Source: Lepidurus packardi (Eukaryota > Arthropoda > Branchiopoda > Notostraca > Triopsidae). Taken from it: a stretch of 64,000 nucleotides of DNA. Where the stretch lies: positions 10,230,001 through 10,294,000 of the forward strand of contig JAKZAN010000004.1 in NCBI GenBank assembly GCA_023053545.1, given 5' to 3'. The notes under the pieces are model-generated. The model searched no databases. It saw only the letters and a list, made by a program, of their open reading frames with translations, and was not told the origin of the DNA. Of this stretch, positions 32,801 to 45,396 are shown in pieces (position 1 is the first letter of the stretch; each line of letters opens with the position of its first letter). Made by a program: the position numbers and the translations under genes.

Positions 32801-32967
32801 ATTACTCGTTTCGCAAAGCACGTGGTTGCGGGAATGGTTTCGTTGTAGGACTCGGGCTCGTAGAATTAATGAAGCAAGGCCCAACTCTTAACGACCAGCG
32901 AAGGATCGTCCTCCTGCGGAATCCTACTTCCTCCCAATACATGTTTGCTTCATTACAGATTCTCTGA
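29894..32967 (+). CDS. POP1: Ribonuclease P/MRP protein subunit POP1
   Basis: Six exons: 29894-30026, 30091-30209, 30281-30420, 30477-30579, 30642-31689, 31925-32967; 2586 nt, 861 residues (human 1024). POP1 is the largest protein of RNase P and RNase MRP and wraps the RNA subunit. Signatures include [12 protein letters not shown], the invariant [53 protein letters not shown] and, at the start of exon 6, the POPLD domain with [27 protein letters not shown] and [14 protein letters not shown] Lys/Glu/Arg-rich coiled segment (about 32530-32650) precedes the C-terminal block ending in [15 protein letters not shown] 29894 is the first in frame with the family; an upstream exon cannot be excluded. 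An AATAAA is at 33031-33036. Confidence 0.96.
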
Positions 32968-35900
32968 GTTGGGCACTTTAGTGCCAAATCATAATCAGTG
33001 TGTACTGGACATGTGGTTGTTAAAAGGTAAAATAAATGGCCCGCCAACTGGTATATATAATAAACGTTTGAAGAAAGCCATTTTGAAGGTATTTTTTTCC
33101 CCTTGCCTTCTTCACTTCATGTCGGGGCAGGCCCCATAACTTTTACGACCGGCAGCTCCTAGCCCAGTCATATTTGCAACACGCTAGGGAGTCTGACTTT
33201 TAGAAGCATTTTTCACCACAGCACAGTTTGATTGGGAAACCCGAGTCAAGGAGCCTAGGACCTTCTTTTCTTTTTTCTTTCTCATTTTCCTTTTCCTCCA
33301 CAAGGACATTACTGTAAACTGTAAGTAGCAGAGTCTGATGGGGACAAATACGTTGTAAACCTTGCCATTTGAAATGAAAGCTTCCGACAGCTGCTACACG
33401 CAGCGCTGGCTCACACCTTTAGGCCTGGTCAATTCATTGTTGGGACGGCGGTTGACACTTGGCTCGGAAAGCAAAAGGCCCTTTATACAGCTTCCTCTCC
33501 TACCAGTTGTACCCAAGTCTGTCACTTTTTCGGCCTTTATGCAAATAGTAATCCTGGCACACGCTAGCTGCGTGCAGGAAAAAACCCCCACCTAGAAAGG
33601 TATTAATATGATTACTGTTTCGAGAGGAACCATCAGGATCGGGACAGGTGGTGCATGGTAAGACAATACCCCAAAAGCCGCTTGCGGATGTAATGATGTG
33701 TGGAGGACTCCGTGTTGGCTTGTTTTTATGGGGAATAGGACAAGAGGTATGCATTCATCGCTCAGAAACTTTAAGTCGATTCGGGAAGGCCTGCTGGGTG
33801 ACAATGCTGCTGCACTGTTTCTTCTGTGTCTATACACCGGATACTTATTATCTAGAGAGACAGCCAGCGAGATAACTGCTTTATAGTACACTCTGTTGCG
33901 CCGAACAGCAGAGGCGCTTGTCATGTTCCTCCTGTACACAATCTCCCGCTTGTTTTTCAAACACTGATCCCCCAAATGCCATGTATGTGAATATAAAGCT
34001 AACAGTATACACGAGCTAATATAGCACTTTAGACCTGCCACATATACACGACAACATGTTTCCCTGCTTACACCTGTTTGGCTCTCACCTGCCCTGCCCT
34101 CCTAGAGACTCTGACTATGTTTTTATTGTTTCGTTTGTATATTTCCTCCCTTGGCTTTTTTTCGGGGATGTACTTTTTATAACAGGGAGCCCTATAACCT
34201 ATCTCATTTTCTTTTCAACCCCCAAAAGCCATGAGACAGGCTGCGGCAGGTGCCAATTCGGGTTAGTTCGAAATCAGGCCCTATGCAAATTACACGACTT
34301 GTGGTCTAACAACTTGGTTGACCTTCTCATTTGCGCTTTCTCTGCTGCGGTTTCTGTTTGCTGCACGCAACGTCGGTTTGTTAGCCGGGCCAGATTTCTT
34401 TTTTTTCCTCCTTTTTCTTTATGTTTTTTAAAGGGAAAATGGGCCTTTTTGTGATGCTTGTAATCTGTAAGCACGATAAGAGAAGACTTGCTGGACCTAT
34501 CTTAATGAGGTGAGGATGAGAGGCAGCTGCAAGCAGAGGTATCTTCCAAGGTGTTGTCCTAGGCAGGTGCAATGCTTCTCTTCCTCCAGGAAGATAAGTC
34601 ACGATTCCGGTTCCAAAGGTTACTTTTGCAGGTTCTTGTACTCACAGAAACTACAAGGAAAGAAAAAGATCTTATGCGGCAGGTGCTCATTTCATGACAG
34701 TGTAAGGCTTTCACAAAATCAGAGATAATAAACAGTAGGACTACAGTCTGCACAATCAGTTAAGCAACCGAACTCCGCCCCTGAATATTGATATACACTG
34801 AAAACCATTTAACACGAAACCGTTTAGCATGAACAACCTGTCGACACAAAATGGTATTCCGGTTCGGACAGAACGCTATGCAATTCCATACATTTGTTTC
34901 CTGTTAGCACGAAACAAAAACCGCTTACCATGAAACAATACTTTTGTCTTCTTACCAACCGTCTCCCTCTGCCAATGGGAAGGATTGTATAGCCTTAGCA
35001 ATATCCCTGACTTAAGTTCAAAGTTTTGTCTTTTTCGCCCCAATCAGTCTGTGGGCAGTCAAAACATTTCATTTTTTATTTATGGTTTTCTGCATATATC
35101 TGTTAGCACGAATTCCTTTTAACATGAAAAAATGGTCCGGTCTCTTCGATTTCATGTTAAATGGTTTTTACTGTATCTTTTTTTCTTGGAAAACAGTTTC
35201 CAGAGACATTTTTCATACATTTTCAACCCCACAAAACAAGATTTAGCTTCTAATCTCCCACCCAAAATAAACCACAGAAAAGTATCGAACAAGTCTTTAT
35301 AATTCAGGCAGATACTTACTGCTGCCCTTACTAATCCTCTCCTTTCATAGTGCTGTGACGCAATAACGAAAACTGAATGGTAAGCAATGATCCTGCAAGA
35401 ATTCCCAATACATTATTTTCAGTTCATCAAGAATATATTTCTTTAGGCTTCAGAATTCGAAGTTCTTACAGCGAGTAGTAGATCTGAAAAGGTTAAGTGA
35501 TGTAAACTTTAAAAGTCCCAAACATGCGATGGGAAAATGCCCGCACATGCCCAAAAGGGAGCCAATTGAGTAGAATTGTAAGCCCGAAGTGCGGCGGCGA
35601 GCAAACGTCGCAGTTTAGCCCTAACATAGAAGAGGTGTTGTTAACAACGGAAGTAATCTGTTTCTCCGGCCTGTGACAGGCCATTGAAGTAACCTTATGA
35701 CCGGCATTGCACGGGATAATTTAGAGAAAAATAGGCTCAGTTCTCCCCTCGCCACCATTTGGAAAGGAACTCGGTACACATACGCCTCTATAACCGTCAC
35801 ACACGCACCAAAAAGCCGAGGACAAGACCAAAGTCACGGTTCGCAGAGGGGGGACAATGCGCTTAATGATGTGCAAAAATAGTTTGGGAGGTCTGTACCC

Positions 35901-36114
35901 ACATTCCACTCTTCCGAGAATGCTCCATGTTAGTCAAAGGAAAACAAATAGATCCATTAACCAGCCTTTTGACGCTAATTTCATCAGACAGGAGCATAAT
36001 ACAACCTTTAAAGGGCCAAAACCACAAAAAATCATCAAAGAGATATTGATGTATTTTTCATAGTCTATGGCTATGTTATTATAAAACATATGGATTTTAT
36101 TTCACGTTTGTCAG
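32968..36114. other. Intergenic downstream of POP1
   Basis: The POP1 3' UTR ends near 33050. The rest shows pyrimidine-rich stretches (33260-33300, 34400-34430) and open frames of up to 149 codons (33592-34041, -) with no recognisable domain. The one supported structure is the mariner-like MITE at 34797-35173. Confidence 0.5.
34797..35173. mobile_element. Mariner-like MITE, copy 2
   Basis: The ends CACTGAAAACCATTTAA (34797-34813) and TTAAATGGTTTTTACTG (35157-35173) are inverted repeats, and TA stands directly outside both ends (34795-34796 and 35174-35175), the usual target duplication of Tc1/mariner elements. The interior shares many blocks with copy 1 at 27117-27668, for example TTAGCATGAA, ACACAAAATG, ATTCCGG and CCATACATTTGTTTCC. 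At 377 bp it has no coding capacity. Confidence 0.8.
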
Positions 36115-36215
36115 AACAGCCGTTCCTGAGGTATTGGCATGCAAACATTTGCTCATGACGACGTCACAGCCGTGGCGTGGCGTGGCGTTTACTTGTTACC
36201 ATAGTTACTTCCATG
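36115..36215 (+). repeat. Dispersed GACGTCAC-core repeat, copy A
   Basis: The sequence runs AGCCGTTCCTGAGG, ATTGGCATGCAAAC, GACGTCAC, CCGTGGCGTGGCG and aligns base by base with copies at 39.4, 41.8, 42.0 and 55.2 kb. No coding frame is conserved among the copies. Confidence 0.65.
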
Positions 36216-39200
36216 ACCAGTAAACAGAACTGTAAACAAAGCTTTCAGGTATCACAGAATTGACGTGCGTGATGTCAGAAAGCTACATAATCCTATTTTC
36301 TGAAATGAACTTTCTTGAATAACTTAATTACTATGTCACATATGATCAAAGGGAAAACAGAAGTGGACTTGATTTTGTGCTCTGTTTTTCAAAACAAACT
36401 TGTTTTTTTGGTGGCTTTTGCCCTTTTAATGGTCCCAATTAAGCTTGCAGGAATTTCGAAAGGTTCTCGAAAGCCAGTCCAAGGTTTCCGTTTGATCTCC
36501 GTCTGCAATTATAGATGTCGCGTGAGATTATGGCTAAGTTGCGTTAAGCAACTCGGCCTGAATAACAGCCTCTCTTCCAACCAACGTTTTGCGGTAATAC
36601 CTGTTGGCGAGGCAAAATATGTCCCTACAATGGTCCTTTAACTGAGAGAAAAAAGAAGGAGTGGGGCATTAAAGAAAAGGCACTGAGAAAAAAAGAAATG
36701 CGATCTACTGGAGACCGCGGTGCTGCGGCGCAGGGGAGTATTGACAAAAAACAAGAGGCTGGCTAACATAAATTAATTTTTTGTCGCCGTGTGTAAAAAG
36801 ACCCCCTCCTGAAACTTGTCACCATAATGGCGTTAGAAGTGGAAAATCCTTGCACCTTGTCCCCCCTAGCTTCATCTTTGTTAACCAGCATCCCCACAAG
36901 ATTTTCCCACCCTTCCGCGCTTCTATTTCTGTGCGCAACAAGTAATAAAAACTCCCCCACCTTAAAATATTCCCCCAAATTCTCCCTCACTGCCGTTAAT
37001 ATTTCACAGGAAATCCATAGCGGGTAATGGCAAGTTAAATATTATGAGTCGGTATGGGAAGCTGATTTAACTTTTTTTTATTATTATTGACAAACAAGTT
37101 GAGGGTAGCAGGTACGAGCAAGGATCCTCAATTGACCCCACAATTTTTGGACACGTTCCGCTTGGGAAATACTTGAACGGAGGCTAAAAGCTTGCTTGCA
37201 TTTCGTCAGCTCTGGCAAAACGAAAAATTATTCCACTGATGCCCCCGTAATTAAATTTCCTTTCAATAGTTCTCCCTCTGGTCTCCATTGCTCTCCTCTT
37301 CCCTTCCAGTCATTTTCACCCAGTCACTTCAGTTCTTAACACCAACTACGTGCCATGAATATATACAGTACTTGAAAGCTAACCAATGGAGGGGGGTAGC
37401 TCAATAAAATTATAGTATGGGTCCCTTTCCGGCACTTTTCGCACATAATGAGTCCTTGGGAAGCACTCAAGATTTTTGCGCGAACCTTTTGCGCACAAAC
37501 CCATAAATGGGAGCCATTTTCCGTAGTCGGCATCCTAACGAAAAACTACATCGTGAAAATCGCAACATGTTTATTTTATATAAAAAAAAAAAAGTACAAA
37601 GTGTTTCAGGAATTTGTTCCAACTGCCTCGAGGTCGTCTTTCCCTTTATTTTTATTTTATTTTTTTTTTGCTAGAATACAAAGGAGGAGTATTTTCATCC
37701 CTTGCTAGTCTGTCGTGTCTTGCATGTCAACAAGCTGAAATTTCAGGTCTGGAGGTTTGTGATGGTTCAGAGCTTGGATAGCAGTTAGAGAATCTTTGGT
37801 AAAAAGCCTTGGGAGCTTGTCGGTGGTCCGTTCTTAATTTGAGCGGCTATGCCCCCCCTCTGGCCTCTTCTATGTCGCTCGGCCCCTTTTTACTTTCCAG
37901 CTTGGAACTAAAAACGGCCTTTATGGCCATTCTTCTTTGGAGGAGAGGGACAATCTTCTAACCTGAACCAACTTGAACTCTCCCCGGAGAAAAAGTAGCA
38001 GCACCATCATCATGCCCACAGAGGAAGGGACCCCTCTTCCAGCTTTCGAGGTTCAAAGTTCACCTCCTCCGATCTTGGCTGATGAAGGGGCTTCACGGGG
38101 GGACAGGGAGGGAGTCGGAAACTAGTAACTCGCGGCTTCTCTTCTGCCAAGCCTTATAAGCACACACAAGCACCGAAGAATCCACAAACCGCTCTCAAAC
38201 CTCTGCAGGTAATCAACAAATTGTGACTGAACTCTTGTCTTAAGGTGGGATAATTAAAATTAATGTCAGCTAGACGTTTCATGTGATGTTTCATGTGACC
38301 CAGCCTCTTTCAAGCGCCTACAAGTAAAAACCAGGGGTTTCGGTCCAGATCCGATTTGAAAAACAAAAGAAAAACACATTCACAGAAACCAAGTTTCATA
38401 GGTGGTCAAGAGAAGCTGGCAGGGGGTGGTTGAGCAACGTTTCATGCTTCTTTTACCGGGACCAGATAGACCTCCAGAGTTAAAAGCTTCTTATTTCATT
38501 ATTGCTGACCGCGTGGACCAATCTGGTGTTCGCTTTCAAAGCCCTCTGGACGCCGAAACGTCTAAAACGTTCGATGGCAAACGGATTTTCTGTGGCTAAT
38601 GGTACAACATCCAAACTCTCCTGTCTCGCAAAGGTTGCTCGTTACTATTAAGCATGTTAAGGGCTAATTATTCTTGAAGGACAGAGGGAGACAGACAGAG
38701 AAAGAGAGAAGAGACGTGCCGGTATCACCAAGTCAAATCGGAGGAATAAGGCTTCCATGTGACGGGGAAAAATGCTTCTAGACGTCAAGTCTGGGATCAT
38801 TATAGCCAAAAAAGGTTTGGCCGCTGCATCTTACGCTTTTGAAGGCACAAGCTTGTGTTCTTGTTAGTAAATTTTAGGAAAGATGTCATTCACCATTCCT
38901 GATAGTACCGTTAACGCTACATAATGCCAGGTTGAGGACGTCAATCGCGACTGGAATGCGATATTCAGCGTAGTGGGGGCATCCGTGCAACGGAAACTTT
39001 CAAGAACTCGCAAACTCTACCTCGGAGCAAAAGATTTAGCCTATTAAAATTATTCTTAAAAGGGTATTAGCCACATACAAAAAAGAAACTAAAAAGATTC
39101 TATTAGCCACACTTTCTTTTTAACAAAATGGCCTAGTGTCCAGTGATATGATTCCTTCCATCTTGCTTGAAATAGTTACAAAGCTAATTACATAGGAAAC

Positions 39201-39370
39201 TGGAGGATGGGATTAAGAGACTTTCTGTCATCACAGACATATCACTTCTTACAAGGGTAATGGCTACCAAACATGGAAACCTTTGTTTTAACAAATGGCC
39301 TAGAAGTCCACATATCAGTTTTACACGGTACCTAACCGTTTTAAGCGATGTACACGGTAACCAGGTAAGG
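36216..39370. other. Intergenic, no gene recognised
   Basis: Open frames are present (36315-36641 +, 36763-36990 -, 38402-38599 +) but none has a family signature. A short frame at 38012-38125 (+, begins MPTEEGTPLPAF) has coding-like composition but no splice or homology support. A/G-rich GAGAGAAAGAG-type sequence is at 38690-38715. Confidence 0.45.
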
Positions 39371-39436
39371 TCCGCCGTAGCACCATTGTGACGTCATGGC
39401 CAACGATGTTGCATGATGTTACTCGTGAACGACTAA
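39371..39436 (-). repeat. Dispersed GACGTCAC-core repeat, copy E (most diverged)
   Basis: Read on the minus strand it contains GTCGTTCACGAG, CATGCAACATCGTTGG, GACGTCAC and GGTGCTACGGCGG in the same order and spacing as the other copies, with more substitutions. Confidence 0.45.
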
Positions 39437-41814
39437 TCCGAAAAACCTTAAAGAAATCACATAGACGTTTAGAACCGCATAGAGTACGAAAGTCCATAAA
39501 AAATCTCAATGCGTGATTCTTGGTTTCTATTACTTTAGGTCTCTTGACATTGAGCGTTCCTGAAGAGTTCAAGTCCAGATTGCTTTGAACTGGACCGCAT
39601 GAAACTCCCCACATGGCTTTTCCTTACCGTAGTTCACAGTTTCTGTAAACCACGCTGAAGAATCTCGATAACCTTCCCGATCCACCTCTCAGATAAGGCA
39701 ATTAAAGGATGGAGCTCGCGAAGAGTGTCACCCGTCGACTCCGTCACTGTCTGTACCGTTTAAAAGAGCCTAGGAATTCCAAATTCGAACGAAATCCTCC
39801 GTGACGGTCCCAGCTGCGATTCGGAAAGTCGAGAGCATTACATCAAAGTCTTTCAGGACAATGTCTCAATCTGCAGCACAAAAGTATCTACTCAATACAA
39901 GCACTACACGAACCCCTCCTCATACCTTCCTGTACCCATATTTGTACAAAGCCATCTCGACATCCATAAAAAAAGCAGAGAGAAGAGTCAATACTTGACT
40001 TGACTTCTTGGGAATGTTCACTGTATTTCTGTATGGTTTAAACGAAGGACCGTGCGGGTGATAAAGTAACATTAATTCTCATGCCAATGGCTCTACGGGG
40101 GGTGCCCCTCTTTTCCTTTTTCAAAGTTGATGATAACTATAAGAGGATTTTTCATTTGAAAGAATCCAATTTCCCACGCATGACCTTTTTTTTCGGGTCC
40201 TCTGCCATGCCATGCTATTATCTCAGTTAATGAGGAAAATCTGACTCTGGAGAGGCTCGGGAAAGCGTCTCGTGGCCCCCTGGCGGCGGTCTAGTGACGG
40301 CCTATCCCAACCTATTTTGGAGTATCTCTCGCAGCCTAGGCCCTAACAAAAAGGCTCGCCCAGCTGCCACTGAAAGACACAAAACTGTACTTGACCCAAT
40401 TCCATGCGTCAAGCAAAAATTTAAGACGTCTTTCGAAACATCCTAGCAGTGGCAGCCAGTACTGTGCGAACGCAACAGGTTTGCGCGTGAACGCAATCTT
40501 CTTTTGTATGCAAACAAGATATTTCACTTGCTGGCTAAGAAAAGTCGAGTCGTAAAGCAAGTTTGCTGTACAGTTCACGCCGTTTTTGTGGCATTTCAAC
40601 GTTTGGGGTTTATTAGCTATAAAGGCTTGGCCCCTACAACCGAGCTTTGAAGGGAGCGGGTTAGAGACAGAGAGAGAGAGCGCGCAACAAGTTAGATGTA
40701 ATGTACATGTAGATATATGTATTGCATATGCGAAACTGTTCTGTGGCCTGGGGGGCTTCATAAGGGACACTATAGGATAGTCAAGTCAAGTCACTTCAGC
40801 TGTTGTCGCGTCTAGACTCTGTTTCAGAACCTCTTCCATATACAGCAGATGTTTTTCTCTAAATGACATCCATAATGAAGTGATCTAACTATGCCAGCTT
40901 TGTCGCCTGTGAAACTTAATTGAGCGTCAAACCACACCCCTTTTGCCAGCCTTTTTTCCCAGCCTTTTTCAAGGATAACTGTTGTGTTGTAAACTGTAAA
41001 CTCGACCACCCTTTCCTAAGAAATGAAATGCAGAAAGACTTGTTTTCACTCGATGGAGAGGTAGCCAAGAATAGCGAACGAACGAGCTCTTTCAGTTTCC
41101 ATTTATAAAAGGCCAAGTGATGAAAAAAGCAGTCCCTTGTATTCAATGTCCAAAAGAATCAAGTTACCCGATAGGCCACAGTCGGCTTTTTGTTGTTTTT
41201 GTGCTCCATTGGAGCTTTTATTCTTGAATTTGGGTTAATCAACCGCCAACAAGGGTCTATAATTTCTAGTAGATGCATATTTATGTATATATTTATGTAC
41301 ACGAAACACATGTGTCATTATGAATACGTTTCTGTCGGCCTGAGAATGGGCGAGTGTAAATAATTTTTTTAATATATTTTATGTTTTATGTGTGACCGCC
41401 CGAAATGCTACGCACAGATGCTGCGTCTTTTATGTCTTTTCATCCATCATGAAACTTGAAGAGCCTAGCATAGTTAAAAGGCCGGGTCACCCCAAGAAAA
41501 ATGTCCTTGAAGAAAAAAGCCTTTGCCTTTTTGCTAGAGCGACACAAAACTTTGGGATAGAAGCTCGATGTCAAAGTCAACTTGCCCTCTGACCTCATAA
41601 AGGCCAGCCGTGGTTCCTTCTCAGGCCGCTTAGGACTATACAACTAGTCAAGTCTGTATCATTTCATCCCATGTCCCAACATTTGTTCTCTATAACTCAC
41701 AAAAAAAGACCAGAGCTGAAAAGCCTAATACCAGCTCGGCCATGCACAATCTCAAAGTGTAGGAGCCAGAAAACGGTTGTCTTAAAAAACAGGGCAGACA
41801 ATTTCCTTTTTATA
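39437..41814. other. Intergenic, no gene recognised
   Basis: Only unsupported open frames are present, the longest at 40336-40770 (-). A GAGAGAGAGAG run lies at about 40668-40681. No RNA gene or inverted-repeat element was found. Confidence 0.45.
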
Positions 41815-41967
41815 TATATTTTTCTTTCTATCCTACGCGTGACAGTAACTAAGCTACTAAAGAAAGAAGTCACCGGTAAGAAGCGTCGCGCACTACGCTA
41901 CGGCACGTCGGTGACATCTTTACCAAACGTACGCATGCCAATAACTTGTGAACGGCTGCTCCTGTTG
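41815..41967 (-). repeat. Dispersed GACGTCAC-core repeat, copy B
   Basis: On the minus strand it reads AGCAGCCGTTCACAAG, TTATTGGCATGCG, GATGTCACCGACGTGCCGTAG and then TTCTTTCTTTAGTAGCTTAG and CGCGTAGGATAGAAAG. It is duplicated in direct orientation right next to it as copy C, so the pair is a tandem duplication of about 180 bases. Confidence 0.75.
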
Positions 41968-41993
41968 CCTTAAAAATCTGCAAAAAATCTCGT

Positions 41994-42152
41994 TTTGACT
42001 TCTATTTTTCTTTCCATCCTACGCGCAATAATAACTAAGCTACTAAAGAAAGAAGGAAGCGCTGCGCCGCGCACTTTGACGCTACGGCACGTCGGTGACG
42101 ACACGACCAAACGTTCGCAAGCCAATAACTCGCGAACGGCTGCTCCAAGAAA
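41994..42152 (-). repeat. Dispersed GACGTCAC-core repeat, copy C
   Basis: On the minus strand it reads AGCAGCCGTTCGCGAG, TTATTGGCTTGCGAACG, GTCGTCACCGACGTGCCGTAG, TTCTTTCTTTAGTAGCTTAG and CGCGTAGGATGGAAAG. It matches copy B over the whole 150 bases, including the part outside the core shared by all copies. A minus frame (41970-42206) runs through it but the reading is not conserved in other copies. Confidence 0.75.
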
Positions 42153-45100
42153 ATCGCGGCCAACTCTGTCGTGGTTATAATAATCTAGACTAAAACCTTC
42201 TTTCAAAATCTCAACATGTGATTTTGTTGGAGCTCGTTTGTTTTTTATTTAAATCTTTGTGGTAGGGTTTGCCACACAAAATGAGACCAAATGTGTATGG
42301 TTAGCAATAATATCCGTAAGTGGATCCGTCCGGGGGAGCTCAAAAGAAGGACGCGACGCTTTGGCCTCCATCCATGCGATAATACCCGTTCTGACCATGA
42401 ATGATGATCCGGGTGTTAATCTAGGGAGATAAACTTATGCCCTGTTGTTGGTTCTGACCCCTTTTTCCAATTTTTACCACCTTTTGTCCTTGGCACGTGT
42501 CCACTTAGCATTAGCGGGTACAACGTATAGACAGCGTACGGATACAACCGAGCGTAGTGTACTCTCTCTACGTTTACAACTGTTGCCATACAGGAAAGCA
42601 GACCCCATGAATGCGCCTTTCCCCTCGTCTATGTAAACTAATCAGGAAGAGACAGAGTGAGAGCTCTGCCAAAACAGCTGGCACCGTAAAAAAAACCGAC
42701 GTCAAGGGGTTTTTCTACACTACCTACCCGGTCTATCTATTCCCTATCTCTCCCAGCGTCGCTTTGGCCCATTCTTTTACTCTTTTCTTTCCACCAAATC
42801 AACCCATCAGAATATTCACAACGTCAATGAGATGCACACGATCCCACCCGCATGCTTTAACCAAAGTATCTACCATCCACGGATTTCCTGTCCATACTCC
42901 GTACACTCAGGACTATAGTAGAACTATAACCAACACTAAATGGATCCCATGATCAGCCTTAAAAGCACTACCATTCTTCCTTTTCCCCATCATTATTGTG
43001 GTACTCTGTTGCTTCAAGTGGCTGCTGGTCCGCCGCCATGAATAAAACCATTTTCTTTTTCCCCAATTTAATATATGGAATATCTGTGACACACCCTTAC
43101 AAAAGAAGAGGGCTAGATAGCGTTGAACAAGGGGAATAACCCCCCTTTTCTTTTGGAAACTGGATCGCGCCTGAAACGGAATTCATGAATTTGGATCAGA
43201 CGGGGAAACGAAGTTAAGGGAAGTCCAACTCATTGTATGCATACGAACAAGCTTATAAGAACAGCCTAGCCCAAGATGTGGGCAGGTGCGAAGAAAGGTT
43301 AAATAGGTATGGGGAACCGTATACTCGTGTTCAGCATATAACCCCTCACCCCGTAATCCGTCACGCTTCACAAGAGTCCCCTCTTTGCTTCTTACTCCTT
43401 GGCATATTCTTCAACCAACGGAAGGGACGCAACCATCTTTTTTTTTTATTTCGTTTTGTTATTACACCTTTTGCTAAGGTTTCTTCGACTGCTGGGTTAG
43501 ATGTAGACCTCTCTACATCGACCCCAGCAGCTTTCAAGTTCACCTCATGATACCTTTAGCTGACGCTCAAGGTGGGGTTCTTTCTTCACATTTTCTTTGG
43601 CTTTCCCCAGTTATGGCACGTGGATTAGAAATATATAGCTGGGACACGTCAACTGGTCCATGCTACCAATTCCATTCAAATACCAATTCCAATTCAACCC
43701 AGTCCTCTCCTCGTCAACATTGTAGAAAAATAACAAGAAAAGAAATCTATTAATTTGGAAATGACACAGTAGGTTTATGACGTTTATTATGTTGACAGTA
43801 ATGATGGCTTACTTTTCTAACGCATTTGTCACGTATGGTGAAGTGAAAAAAGGCATAAGGGGAGCCTAATAATTGGAGCCTTTTCGTGCAATAACAACCA
43901 GATTAATTGTCCTTTTACGCAGGTGTAACTGAGGAAAGGAACTGTTATGCAGCTGCTCTTCCAAGATCTCTACCTTGACCAATGCATGGACAGGACTGTA
44001 TTCTTCCAGTTCCAGCAAATGCATAACAAAACGCTTTTCCTGTAGGGAGACCCCAGCGGGAACATCTTGGGCCTTACAACCCCCCCCCCCCCCCCCCTTT
44101 TCAAACTTTTAACGTATGCATAGGCCCAGCATAACTTTTTCAACAAGAGATTTCCTTTTGAATAGTATCGGGCTCTTTCCTTATCTCATTTTCTTGGGAT
44201 GGGGTGGAGGAGTTTGTTGTGTGCTCTAAGAGCGAGCCGAACGGCCGACCGGGACCAGCCAAAAAGCGCCTGCTTTTGCTGCACCGAGAACAAAAAGCTG
44301 TCCAAGTCCTCTCTTTCTCTTCAGCGTTAAAGAAAAGAAGAGCTAGTCTGGTAAGAAGCAGCGGAAGGAAAAACAAGCCTTGCAACTCAGCAAAAAGGGA
44401 AGGAAATCCTTGCGCAACAAAGAAGAATGTCAGAAGAGGTCTAGTCATGGCCATGTCCGCCGTGTCCATCGCTTAGGCCACAGGCCAGCAAACTGTGTGG
44501 TTGTTGTGTGTGCTTTTGGGTTTAGGCATCCTCAGCCCAAGAGCAAAGCATCCAACTTTGAAAACTGTTCAAGGATCTTTGTACCTCTGGCAAAATCCCC
44601 TCCACTGCTGCACCACGACCCACGACGACAGCACAGTACACCATGGAACCATGCTACAAGTCCAAGCCGTACCAAAGGCAATACATACCAAGGCAAGACA
44701 GGCACAAGAAAGAGGAAAAGCACGGATCAAAACAGAGAAGACAGCTGCAAAGCTGTTCCTCTGTTCCATTTTTTCTTCGCTTTTTTTTACAACAAGCCAG
44801 GTGGTTGATGAAGAAGCGTTTTGGCTAACCGAACCCAAAAAGACGCAACACGAAAGTAGATTCAAGGGTGATACTCGGCTTTCTTCTCTCTTTATCTTTT
44901 TCCAGCATACAAGACTTGATTGAAAACTCGACAACCTCGTTTCAAAAGCTTGCGAATTAAATGGCGGAATCTTTCATCCTTAACGTCCCTTTTTCTTACT
45001 CTTACAGTGTTTTGCTGAGCAGGTAACACTGGTAACTTTGTGTTTCGAGGTTCAAAAACATAAAAAAAAAAAAAAAAAACTTGGAGGTTGAGCCGTGTCA

Positions 45101-45396
45101 ATTTATAGAGCGGTTTGGGGTATCCAAGAGGCCTATTTCGGCAAGATTATGGTATACATATCTACAGCCGGAAATGGTGATGCAAAACGGGATTGGAGGT
45201 CAACCTTGAAACCTAAAGGGGCTGATGAAAGGAATGTGTTGAATCAGTATATTTTCCATGATGCGTAAAAGAGAAGGGGGTCAACCTACTTAAATTCCAC
45301 CCCCGACCCCCGAGATTTTCACCCTACCTTAGTTAGTACTGCACCGTATTCCTTCTTCCTCTTCTAAGAAAAAAAAAGCTTCTTCCTCTTGCAAAA
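42153..45396. other. Intergenic, no gene recognised
   Basis: Frames of about 90-140 codons overlap in several phases at 44140-44930, where stop codons are rare, but none has a family signature. There is an 18-base poly(C) run at 44080-44097 and an 18-base poly(A) run at 45062-45079, both risky for assembly and sequencing. Confidence 0.45.
44080..44097. repeat. Poly(C) tract, 18 bases
   Basis: An uninterrupted run of 18 C. Its true length is uncertain because homopolymers are often miscalled. Confidence 0.8.

Noticed and set aside
32968-33139. Extra downstream exon for POP1
   Set aside because: The frame ending at 32967 already gives the family's C-terminal QYMFA..QI block, and AATAAA follows at 33031.
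41970-42206. Protein-coding reading of the dispersed repeat
   Set aside because: Frames in copies A, D and E do not keep the same peptide; substitutions and indels shift them, so the family looks noncoding.
44140-44930. Overlapping frames of 90-142 codons in several phases
   Set aside because: Open frames in nearly all phases at once indicate locally rare stop codons rather than one gene, and no frame shows a family.
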